Part shown: in pieces, positions 28,214 through 35,258 of the stretch
Numbering within the stretch: position 1 is the first letter of the stretch
Layout of the letters: each line of letters opens with the position of its first letter
Origin: Acidobacteriaceae bacterium
GTDB taxonomy: Bacteria > Acidobacteriota > Terriglobia > Terriglobales > Acidobacteriaceae
Length of the DNA: 35,927 bases
Reading direction: 5' to 3'
Assembly (NCBI GenBank): GCA_025356095.1
Contig: JANXUR010000101.1
Location: 1-35,927 of the forward strand
Made by a program: the position numbers and the translations under genes
The notes under the pieces: generated by a model
What the model was told of the DNA's origin: nothing
The model's database searches: none
Seen by the model: the letters and a program-made list of their open reading frames with translations, nothing else

Positions 28214-31135
28214 ATGGCCGCCTCAACTGATTCCGCTCCTGCCGCCCTCAATGCGGAAGCTGCACGTCTGCTAGAGGCGGCGCTGCGCCGCGAGTTGCGC
28301 GGCGAACTGCGCTTCGATTCCGCCGGTCGCGCACTCTATGCCACCGACGGTTCCAACTACCGCCACGTACCCATCGGCGTGGTGTTTCCTGCCGACATTG
28401 CTGACGTAATCGCTGCCATGGCGATCTGCCGCGATCACGATGTCCCAGTGCTTTCGCGAGGCGCAGGCACTTCGCTTGCGGGCCAGACCTGTAACGTCGC
28501 CGTCGTGATGGACTTCTCTCGCCACATGAACCATATTCTGGAAGTGGACCCGGCGAATCATCGGGCGCGGGTACAGCCCGGCGTGATTCTGGACCACCTC
28601 CGTGACGCCGCTGAGCTGCATGGTCTGACTTTCGCTCCCGACCCGGCCACCCACAGCCGCTGCACTATCGGTGGCATGGTGGGCAACAACTCTTGCGGTA
28701 TCCACTCGGTGATGGCGGGCAAGACCGACGACAACATCGAGCAGCTCGACATTCTGACCTACGACGGCATTCGCATGAAGGTGGGTGCGACCTCCGACGC
28801 CGAATTGCAGTCCATCATGGCGCAAGGCGGACGCTGTGGCCAGATTTATGCCGGACTTCGCGACCTCCGCGACCGCTATGCCCCGCTCATTCGCGAACGC
28901 TTTCCGCAGATTCCCCGCAGTGTCTCCGGCTACAACCTGCGCTATCTGCTGCCAGAAAATGGTTTTAACGTCGCGCGCGCGCTGGTGGGCTCCGAAGGCA
29001 CGTGTGTAACTGTCTTGGAGGCGACCACGCGCCTGGTGTACAGCCCACCGCAGCGCGTGCTGGTGGTGCTGGGCTATCCCGACATCTATCAATGCGGCGA
29101 CCACGTTCCGGAGATCATCGCACATCACCCGATTGGGCTCGAAGGCATAGATGACTTTCTCATCACCTGCCAGAAGCGCAAAGGGATGAACCCGGCGGGC
29201 ATCGCCCAGCTTCCCGAAGGCGGCGGCTGGCTGCTGGCGGAGTTTGGCGCAAACACGATTCAAGAGGCCGAATCTCAGGCGCGCATTATGATGGAGTCGT
29301 TGGCGGGAAGCGCGCATCCGCCCAAAATGCGTCTGCTCAACGCCGCGGAAGGGGCAAGGGTTTGGGAAGTGCGCGAGTCGGCGCTAGGCGCAGTTTCGCA
29401 TGTGCCGGGCGAACCCTTTTTGTGGGAGGGCTGGGAGGATGCAGCCGTTGCACCCGAGAAACTCGGCGGCTACCTGCGAGAGCTGAAGCAGTTGCTTACA
29501 CGCTATGAATATCGCAGCACTTTCTACGGCCACTTTGGGCAAGGCTGCGTGCACAATCGCATCAGCTTCGACCTAAAATCCAGCGAGGGCATTGCAAAGT
29601 TCCGAAAGTTTATGCACGATGCAGCCGACCTTGTTCTGAGCTATGGCGGCTCACTCTCTGGCGAGCACGGCGACGGGCAAGCGCGCGGCGAACTGCTGCC
29701 CAAGATGTTTGGTCCGGAATTGATGCGAGCGTTCCGCGAGTTCAAGGCGTTGTGGGATCCGCAATACAAGATGAATCCCGGCAAGCTTCTGGACGCTCGT
29801 CCGATGGATGCTGACTTGCGCCTGGGCGCGGACTACAAGCCTTGGCAGCCACTTACGATTTTTCAATTTCCGCAGGACGAGGGCAGGCTTAGTGAGGCGA
29901 CGCTGCGCTGCGTAGGCGTGGCCAAATGCCGCCGCGAACAGGGCGGGCTGATGTGTCCTAGCTACCGCGCCACCCGCGACGAAGAGCATTCGCCGCGCGG
30001 GCGCGCTCACCTGTTATTTGAGATGTTGCAGGGTGATGTGATTCGCGACGGCTGGCGTGATGAGGGGGTGAAGCACGCGCTCGACCTATGCCTCGCCTGC
30101 AAAGGCTGCAAGACGGAGTGCCCGGTGGGCGTTGACATCGCCACCTACAAGAGCGAATTTCTCTCGCACTATCATGAAGGCCATTGGCATCCGCTGCGTG
30201 AATATCTCTTCGGCCATGTGGATTTGCTCGCCCGTATGGCGTCGCGGGCTCCGGGTCTGGCGAATGTCGCTGCGCGATTGCCGATGATAGCAAGTCTGGG
30301 CAAGCGCATGGTAGGCATCGCACCCCAGCGCCTGTTGCCGAAGTTTGCCCACGGAACCTTCAAGGGGTGGTTTGCCAGACGCGAACGGCAAAGTGTTCCG
30401 CAAAGTCAAAACCCCAAACCGGTCATTCTCTGGCCAGATACCTTTAATAATTATTTCCACCCCAGCACCGCGCAAGCCGCTGTTGCCGTGCTAGAAGCTG
30501 CTGGATTCGTCGTCATTGTGCCCAAAGCGCATCTGTGCTGTGGTCGCCCGCTCTACGACTTTGGCATGCTCGACCGGGCCAAGAGGTTGTTGCAGCAAAT
30601 TCTTCTCACGCTCGGCTCGCAGATTGATGCGGGCATCCCCGTCGTAGGTCTGGAGCCGAGTTGTATCTCAGTCTTTCGCGACGAGTTGCTGAACCTGTAT
30701 CCCAATGACGCTCGCGCGCAACGGCTTTCGCGCCAGACCTATACCCTTAGCGAATTTTTAGAGGTACATGCAGCGGAGTTTCCGGTGCCGCACTTGGCGG
30801 GCAAGGCGCTCGTCCACGGCCACTGCCACCACAAGGCAGTGCTGAACTCCGGTGCACAAGATCGCCTGCTCACCGCGATGGGTCTCGACTGGAGCGCGCC
30901 CGCACAAGGTTGCTGCGGCATGGCCGGGCCCTTTGGCTTCGAGGCCGGGAAGTATGAAGTCTCCTGCGCCATCGGCGAAATGGAATTGTTGCCCGCAGTG
31001 CGCGCGGCTGCGCCGGAAACATTCATTCTTGCCGATGGATTTAGCTGCCGCGAGCAGATTGCCCAAGGCACCGGCCGCCAGGCCCTGCATATCGCGGAAG
31101 CGATGCTGTTGGGGCTAAGAAAACCCCCAAGCTAG
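28214..31135 (+). CDS. FAD-linked oxidase fused to Fe-S/CCG domains (D-lactate/glycolate dehydrogenase type), 973 aa
   Basis: The protein combines GlcD-like and GlcF-like halves, an architecture known from YdiJ/Dld-II-type enzymes. The N-terminal FAD-binding domain (about 40-270) has RGAGTSLAGQT and HSRCTIGGMVGNNSCG. The C-terminal part of the oxidase includes YGHFGQGCVHNRI and GEHGDG. A ferredoxin region follows with C566-x6-C-x8-CP and C626LACKGCKTECPVG, enough for two [4Fe-4S] clusters. CCG motifs at LCCGRPLYDFG and GCCGMAGPFGFE come last. It probably oxidises a 2-hydroxy acid (D-lactate, glycolate or D-2-hydroxyglutarate) and feeds electrons to the quinone pool. AAGGA lies 4 nt before ATG 28214, slightly short. 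It is separated by a terminator from the respiratory operon. Confidence 0.88.
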   Translation: MAASTDSAPAALNAEAARLLEAALRRELRGELRFDSAGRALYATDGSNYRHVPIGVVFPADIADVIAAMAICRDHDVPVLSRGAGTSLAGQTCNVAVVMDFSRHMNHILEVDPANHRARVQPGVILDHLRDAAELHGLTFAPDPATHSRCTIGGMVGNNSCGIHSVMAGKTDDNIEQLDILTYDGIRMKVGATSDAELQSIMAQGGRCGQIYAGLRDLRDRYAPLIRERFPQIPRSVSGYNLRYLLPENGFNVARALVGSEGTCVTVLEATTRLVYSPPQRVLVVLGYPDIYQCGDHVPEIIAHHPIGLEGIDDFLITCQKRKGMNPAGIAQLPEGGGWLLAEFGANTIQEAESQARIMMESLAGSAHPPKMRLLNAAEGARVWEVRESALGAVSHVPGEPFLWEGWEDAAVAPEKLGGYLRELKQLLTRYEYRSTFYGHFGQGCVHNRISFDLKSSEGIAKFRKFMHDAADLVLSYGGSLSGEHGDGQARGELLPKMFGPELMRAFREFKALWDPQYKMNPGKLLDARPMDADLRLGADYKPWQPLTIFQFPQDEGRLSEATLRCVGVAKCRREQGGLMCPSYRATRDEEHSPRGRAHLLFEMLQGDVIRDGWRDEGVKHALDLCLACKGCKTECPVGVDIATYKSEFLSHYHEGHWHPLREYLFGHVDLLARMASRAPGLANVAARLPMIASLGKRMVGIAPQRLLPKFAHGTFKGWFARRERQSVPQSQNPKPVILWPDTFNNYFHPSTAQAAVAVLEAAGFVVIVPKAHLCCGRPLYDFGMLDRAKRLLQQILLTLGSQIDAGIPVVGLEPSCISVFRDELLNLYPNDARAQRLSRQTYTLSEFLEVHAAEFPVPHLAGKALVHGHCHHKAVLNSGAQDRLLTAMGLDWSAPAQGCCGMAGPFGFEAGKYEVSCAIGEMELLPAVRAAAPETFILADGFSCREQIAQGTGRQALHIAEAMLLGLRKPPS

Positions 31136-31189
31136 GCCTATTCTGATCCGTCTCTGCCTCAGATTATGCTCGCTGTAACCCGCGCGGGC

Positions 31190-31203
31190 TACAATAGTCT
31201 CCA
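31190..31203 (+). promoter_or_regulatory. -10 element and nearly leaderless start of the response regulator
   Basis: TACAAT (31190-31195) ends 8 nt before ATG 31204. No Shine-Dalgarno lies in between. A transcript would begin within about 2 nt of the start codon. The -35 (TGCTCG at 17 bp) is poor. Confidence 0.45.
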
Positions 31204-31896
31204 ATGAAGATGAACCTGTTTTTCGTCGAAGATGATCCGGACATTGCCCGGCTCGTCCGGCACCACCTAGAAACCGCTGGCTTTACAGTTCGGCACTTTG
31301 GCTCTGGTCTGGGAGTGATTGCCGAAGCGCAACGACAAGTGCCTGCGCTTTTTCTGCTCGACATCATGGTGCCCGGTGGAGATGGCTTGGAACTCTGCCG
31401 CCGCATCCGCGAGACCCCCATGCTGGGCATGGTGCCGGTGATTTTCTTGACTGCTAAGAGCAGTGAGGCCGATCGCATTCTAGGCCTTGAGCTTGGTGCT
31501 GACGACTACATCGCCAAGCCTTTCAGCCCGCGGGAGTTGGTGGCACGGGTAAAGGCCGTGCTGCGCCGTTTTGAGCGACCACTCTCTTCTGCACCGGTGA
31601 AAATTGGCGAAATTGAAATTGACCCCAGCGCCATGACCTTGACCGTGGCTGGCAAACAAGTGACTACCACCGCAACCGAGTTCCGGCTGCTCGACTATCT
31701 GGCTCGCCACGCCGGGCGCGTTTTTACTCGCGACCAACTGCTCGATGCTGTGTGGCGCGACACATCCTATGTAACCCCACGATCCGTGGATGTGTACGTG
31801 CGCCGCATCCGCGAAAAAATTGAACCCGATCCCGAACGACCTCGCTATCTGCGCACCGTTCGCGGAGCGGGCTACCGCTTCGAAGGTCCTAAGTGA
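31204..31896 (+). CDS. OmpR/PhoB-family response regulator
   Basis: The receiver domain has acidic residues D10 and D11, phosphoacceptor D53 in LLDIMVPGGDG, T83 in IFLTAKSS and K105 in IAKPFSPREL. The C-terminal winged helix (about 135-228) shows TATEFRLLDYLARHAGRVFTRDQLLDAVW, the RSVDVYVRRIREKIE recognition helix and the final RTVRGAGYRF. The order and the partner kinase suggest the PhoB subgroup, but no phosphate genes lie in this window, so the symbol is left open. The stop overlaps the GTG of the kinase. Confidence 0.92.
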   Translation: MKMNLFFVEDDPDIARLVRHHLETAGFTVRHFGSGLGVIAEAQRQVPALFLLDIMVPGGDGLELCRRIRETPMLGMVPVIFLTAKSSEADRILGLELGADDYIAKPFSPRELVARVKAVLRRFERPLSSAPVKIGEIEIDPSAMTLTVAGKQVTTTATEFRLLDYLARHAGRVFTRDQLLDAVWRDTSYVTPRSVDVYVRRIREKIEPDPERPRYLRTVRGAGYRFEGPK

Positions 31897-33227
31897 GACG
31901 CATTGTATTTGGCAAGCTGCTGATTGCGTTTCTCGCAGTCGGGGCAACCGGCTTCGCAGTGCAAGCGGCGTTGCATAGTTTCTGGGTCACCATAGCAGCC
32001 TCTCTCGCGATTAGCATAGTGCTGGCATTTATGGGCGCCAGTTCTGTGGGCGTAAGGCTAGACGACATCATCCAATTTGCCGACCGCATTGCGCAGGGTG
32101 ACCTTTCGGCACGCATCAACCACGCCAATAAGGACGAACTGGACCGCGTGGCCGTGAGCCTGAACCACACTGCCGAACGCCTGCGGGAAGAGTTCGCCAT
32201 TGTTGAGCGCGGACGTCGCGAGCTGGAGACGCTACTAAACTCCATGCAGGATGCGGTCATTGCCATCTCGCAGCATGGACGCGTGCAGTGGGTGAACCAG
32301 CGGATGAACCGCATTCTCAACCAGCACCCTCGCATCGGGGGAGGTGTCGCGGAAACCATTCGCGACCCCGACTTTCTCGCGGCGGTCCGCGAAGCTGCCG
32401 AAACCTGCACCGTGCAGGTGGTGCGCTCTACCACCATCGTTCCGGGGCGCTTTCACCAAGTGACCGCCGCGCCCTTGCCCGGCGGCGGCGTGATGGCCGT
32501 ACTCCGCGACCTGACCAAGACCGAGCGCACTGAGAAGATGCGCCGTGATTTTATCGCCAATGTTTCTCATGAACTGCGCACGCCGCTGACCTCAATCCAG
32601 GGATACACCGAGACTCTGCTCGATTCGCTGCCGGAAGCCGATGGCTCCCGCGAATTTCTAGAAATTATCCGCAAAAACGCTTCGCGCATGTCGCGGCTGA
32701 CGGAAGACTTGCTGACACTGGCACGCGTGGAATCGGGCGAACACCACTTCGACCGTGAGGCGGTGTCGCCCGCCGAACTGCTGGCTGATGCCATGCAGAG
32801 TTTTGAGCCAATGGCCCGTGCCACTGGCATTGCATTGGAAGTGAAGAATGAAGTGGAGCGCCCGGTGAAGGCAGACCCCGAGGCGATTCACCAGATTTTT
32901 GCCAACCTGATTGATAATGCGATGAAGTATGGCGCAACCGGGGGCAAAGTTGTGGTCGGCGCGCGTCCGGTGGGCGACTTTGCCGAGTTCTACGTGCAGG
33001 ATTTTGGCGGCGGCATCGGCTTTGAGCACCTGCCGCGCCTGTTCGAGCGCTTCTACCGCGTGGATAAGGCCCGCTCACGCGAATCTGGCGGCACCGGTCT
33101 CGGACTCGCGATTGCCAAACATATCGTGCTGGCCCACCGCGGCACCATCCGCGCCGAAAGTGAGCTTAACCACGGCTCCAGCTTCATCTTCACCCTGCCC
33201 TACGCGGAAGGCGAGAATGCGCGGTAG
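31893..33227 (+). CDS. PhoR-like sensor histidine kinase (HAMP-PAS-HisKA-HATPase)
   Basis: Two hydrophobic helices (about 7-27 and 31-51) are separated by only a few residues, so there is practically no periplasmic sensor domain. HAMP (about 52-105), PAS (about 110-205) and HisKA follow with H226 in VSHELRTPLTSIQGY. The ATPase domain has the N box NLIDNAMKYGA, G1 DFGGGIG and G2 GGTGLGLAIAKHI. Length 444 aa. GTG 31893 overlaps the response regulator stop (GTGA), with GAAGG 6 nt upstream. The signal may be intracellular or come from a membrane partner, as in PhoR. Confidence 0.92.
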   Translation: MRRIVFGKLLIAFLAVGATGFAVQAALHSFWVTIAASLAISIVLAFMGASSVGVRLDDIIQFADRIAQGDLSARINHANKDELDRVAVSLNHTAERLREEFAIVERGRRELETLLNSMQDAVIAISQHGRVQWVNQRMNRILNQHPRIGGGVAETIRDPDFLAAVREAAETCTVQVVRSTTIVPGRFHQVTAAPLPGGGVMAVLRDLTKTERTEKMRRDFIANVSHELRTPLTSIQGYTETLLDSLPEADGSREFLEIIRKNASRMSRLTEDLLTLARVESGEHHFDREAVSPAELLADAMQSFEPMARATGIALEVKNEVERPVKADPEAIHQIFANLIDNAMKYGATGGKVVVGARPVGDFAEFYVQDFGGGIGFEHLPRLFERFYRVDKARSRESGGTGLGLAIAKHIVLAHRGTIRAESELNHGSSFIFTLPYAEGENAR

Positions 33228-33257
33228 GTAGTTCCCGTTTCTAAGCCCCATGGCCTG

Positions 33258-33701
33258 CTATGCGAACTGCGGATGGTGATGAGCGATCCACTGCTCCACC
33301 AGTTCCACAAAAGTAGTAGGTTGAATCAAAAGTTCATCTGCTTCCGTCTCGGTGGCGACATTCGCGAAGATGTAGTCAATCTGGTTGCGCTTGCGGCGGC
33401 AGTTGTCGAAGTAGTCGGCATATTCCCGCGCCGGTTTGCCCATTGCCAACACGCTACATTCAATGGTGACGATGTAGTGGCCCTTCTTTGCCGTCACCCG
33501 ATATCCGGCACAAGCAATGGCTATGGTGCAGGCTTGCAGCGCGGCATTGTAAGCGGTGGCAAAGCAGCGGTCTTCGGAAAGAGTGGGGATAGCGGCGTCG
33601 GCTAGATCCCGCGCGATCAGCGCGCGCATCCCATCCAGTTCCTGCTTAGACGTGGTGTGATGTTGCACCGAGTTGATTGCCAGCAATTTCGTCCAGCTCA
33701 T
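33258..33701 (-). CDS. HEPN-domain protein, partner of the adjacent nucleotidyltransferase
   Basis: The 147-aa helical protein has the layout of HEPN proteins paired with minimal nucleotidyltransferases. The Arg-x4-6-His RNase motif of HEPN toxins is replaced: RRKRNQIDY (102-110) gives R105-x4-Y110 without the histidine. Other notable runs are TTSKQELDGMRALIARDLADAAIP (16-39) and ATAYNAALQACTIAIACAGYR (48-68). ATG 33701 lies 56 bp inside the nucleotidyltransferase gene. ATG 33629 would remove a segment (TSKQELDG) that looks conserved, so the long form was chosen. The pair resembles HEPN-MNT toxin-antitoxin modules; activity is unproven. Confidence 0.8.
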   Translation of the reverse strand: MSWTKLLAINSVQHHTTSKQELDGMRALIARDLADAAIPTLSEDRCFATAYNAALQACTIAIACAGYRVTAKKGHYIVTIECSVLAMGKPAREYADYFDNCRRKRNQIDYIFANVATETEADELLIQPTTFVELVEQWIAHHHPQFA

Positions 33702-34275
33702 CTTGTGTGCCGATGACGAATTTCGTGTCCCCGCGCAATACGGCTGCCAAAAAATGATCGCCGACTTGCATCTTTCGCCGGAACTCTGCCAGCCTGTAAA
33801 CGCTGGCGTTGACTTCTCGTCCCAGTCGCTTTTCGGCCCGCCGCAAGGCGGGGGCCAACTCCGCCAACCCCACGTTGCCGATCACCATCAGGTCAACATC
33901 GCTCTCGCCATGTTCCCGCCCCTTTGCGACCGACCCATACACCAGCGCCATATCAACCTTTGCATTGAATGGTCGAAGATATTCCCTGAGCGTGGGGATG
34001 ATCCCGGCAGTTTTTTCGAGAAGTTGGTCCAATTGGGGAAAAATGGGATTGGCAGCATTGGGCCGAATATAAACGCGCCTGCCATCGCGCCGCTCTTCCA
34101 AAATGCCGCCAGCTGTTAGCGACGCCAGTTCGCGCTGCAAGGTGGAAGGCGTCAGCTTAAGGTGCGCAGCCAGTTCTGTCAGATACCACCACTTTTTCGG
34201 TCGGGCAAATGCCGCCGCCAGCACACGCCGACGCGTGGCCGGGAACAAGGCATCAAGTGTCCCATAATTACGCAT
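33646..34275 (-). CDS. Winged-helix + minimal nucleotidyltransferase fusion, MNT-type
   Basis: Residues 1-75 form a winged helix (RRRVLAAAFARP, YLTELAAHLKLTPSTLQRELASLTAGGILEERRDGRRVYI). The nucleotidyltransferase domain starts near 95 and has the GS-x10-DxD motif: G114-S115 in VYGSVAKGRE and D126/D128 in ESDVDLMVI, so it should be active. In HEPN-MNT systems the transferase adds AMP to a tyrosine of the HEPN protein and neutralises it; here the fused DNA-binding domain could also repress the operon. ATG 34275 lies within the first of two palindromes, and the gene would be transcribed nearly leaderless. The 3' end overlaps the HEPN gene by 56 bp. Confidence 0.85.
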   Translation of the reverse strand: MRNYGTLDALFPATRRRVLAAAFARPKKWWYLTELAAHLKLTPSTLQRELASLTAGGILEERRDGRRVYIRPNAANPIFPQLDQLLEKTAGIIPTLREYLRPFNAKVDMALVYGSVAKGREHGESDVDLMVIGNVGLAELAPALRRAEKRLGREVNASVYRLAEFRRKMQVGDHFLAAVLRGDTKFVIGTQDELDEIAGNQLGATSHHV

Positions 34276-34285
34276 TATGCGTAAT
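34267..34285. promoter_or_regulatory. Operator palindrome 1 over the nucleotidyltransferase start codon
   Basis: ATTACGCA-TTA-TGCGTAAT has 8-bp perfect arms. The ATG of the gene (minus strand, 34275-34273) lies inside it. An identical core, TTACGCA-TTA-TGCGTAA, recurs 21 bp away. Confidence 0.8.
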
Positions 34286-34313
34286 TATTTACGCATTATG
34301 CGTAATGTGTAAA
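34284..34313 (-). promoter_or_regulatory. Promoter of the HEPN/nucleotidyltransferase unit
   Basis: On the minus strand TTTACA (34313-34308) and AATAAT (34289-34284) are 18 bp apart; each differs from consensus by one base. Transcription would start about 2 nt before ATG 34275. Both palindromes overlap this promoter: one lies in the spacer, the other at the start point. Confidence 0.6.
34289..34305. promoter_or_regulatory. Operator palindrome 2 between -35 and -10
   Basis: TTACGCA-TTA-TGCGTAA repeats the core of the first palindrome exactly. The centres (34276 and 34297) are 21 bp apart, two helical turns, so two dimers would bind on the same DNA face. Confidence 0.8.
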
Positions 34314-34327
34314 GGTGTGGGCTTGCT

Positions 34328-34996
34328 CTATCGCCCAAAGGCCCCGCTAAACACCATCTCGGTATATTCGCGGATGAGTTCCTCTTCGCTGATAGGGCCG
34401 TCGGGCTTATACCACTGGTAGATCCAGTTGATCATGCCCAGCAGCGCGAAGGTGGCGGCGCGTGCGCTTACGGCGACCCTGCTGGATGAGCCATTCGTGT
34501 TGTGGTGTGATGCTGCGCGTTCCCCTTGTGCCGCCGTGAAGGTTTCTTCCACAAACTTCACGTAGTTCTTTTTGCGCTCGTTGATTTTGCCGCGGAATTC
34601 GGGCGACAAAGGATGATTCTCGTGCAGCATCACCGTGATCTCCCGGTCGCGCGTACGCAGCACTGTCTCCAGATGAAGACGGATGAGTGCCCGCAGCTTC
34701 GCTTCCGCCAGACCTCCGCCCTCTGGCGAGTCCCGGTGAGCATGGTCGCCGCCAGCGGTGGTCATTTCGCGCACGGGGGCAATCACCTTTTCTTCGGTTA
34801 TCTGCATGGCGTGGCTCATGATCTCGAACAGGATTTCATCTTTGCTGCGGAAGTGGTGGTAGAGCGCGCCCTTGCTTAAGCTGAGCTCGTTGCAGATGTC
34901 TTGGATGGAAGTGGCGTCGTAGCCATTGCGCTGGAACAGCGCTCCAGCGGCGCGAAGAATCTGGTGACGGGAGTCTGTACCGACTTCAGTTTGCAT
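34328..34996 (-). CDS. TetR-family transcriptional regulator
   Basis: The N-terminal DNA-binding domain is typical: HQILRAAGALFQRNGYDATSIQDICNELSLSKGALYHHFRSKDEIL (residues 11-56; helix-turn-helix 30-50). The ligand domain is variable, contains a Gly/Glu-rich loop (about 83-100) and a Trp/Tyr-containing C-terminal helix (INWIYQWYKPDG), a pattern often seen in regulators of fatty acid or acyl-CoA metabolism, though that is only an impression. ATG 34996 (222 aa) was chosen; the frame is open to GTG 35062, but the added Cys/Ser-rich residues are unlike the family. Its target is unknown; no degradation genes lie next to it. Confidence 0.88.
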   Translation of the reverse strand: MQTEVGTDSRHQILRAAGALFQRNGYDATSIQDICNELSLSKGALYHHFRSKDEILFEIMSHAMQITEEKVIAPVREMTTAGGDHAHRDSPEGGGLAEAKLRALIRLHLETVLRTRDREITVMLHENHPLSPEFRGKINERKKNYVKFVEETFTAAQGERAASHHNTNGSSSRVAVSARAATFALLGMINWIYQWYKPDGPISEEELIREYTEMVFSGAFGR

Positions 34997-35076
34997 GGGC
35001 GATGGAAGAGCGTTTGCTTGGCCGAAAGAAGCTCGACAAGAAAGCACAAAGTCGCAGAGCACGGCCAGTCCGCAAT

Positions 35077-35103
35077 TTTATAGGGATTTGTGCCCCGTGC
35101 CAA
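35077..35103 (-). promoter_or_regulatory. Possible promoter of the TetR gene
   Basis: On the minus strand TTGGCA (35103-35098) and TATAAA (35082-35077) are good hexamers, but only 15 bp apart. The leader to ATG 34996 would be about 70 nt. Otherwise the 262-bp gap 34997-35258 shows no gene or strong hairpin. Confidence 0.35.
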
Positions 35104-35258
35104 GCGGCGGACTTTTACAGGCCAAGGCCACAGATGGTTGGACGAGGTGGCGCACCGTATTCGGCGCGGCGAGATAGGGTCGCAGAGTTGAACGTGCGCC
35201 GGGACACGAAATACGAGTGCCCTGACGCGGCAGAAATAAATCTCGCCTCCGCAAGCTG

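Noticed and set aside
34209-34421. Plus-strand 70-aa frame over the tandem palindromes
   Set aside because: Its sequence comes from the operator region and from antisense of two well-supported genes.
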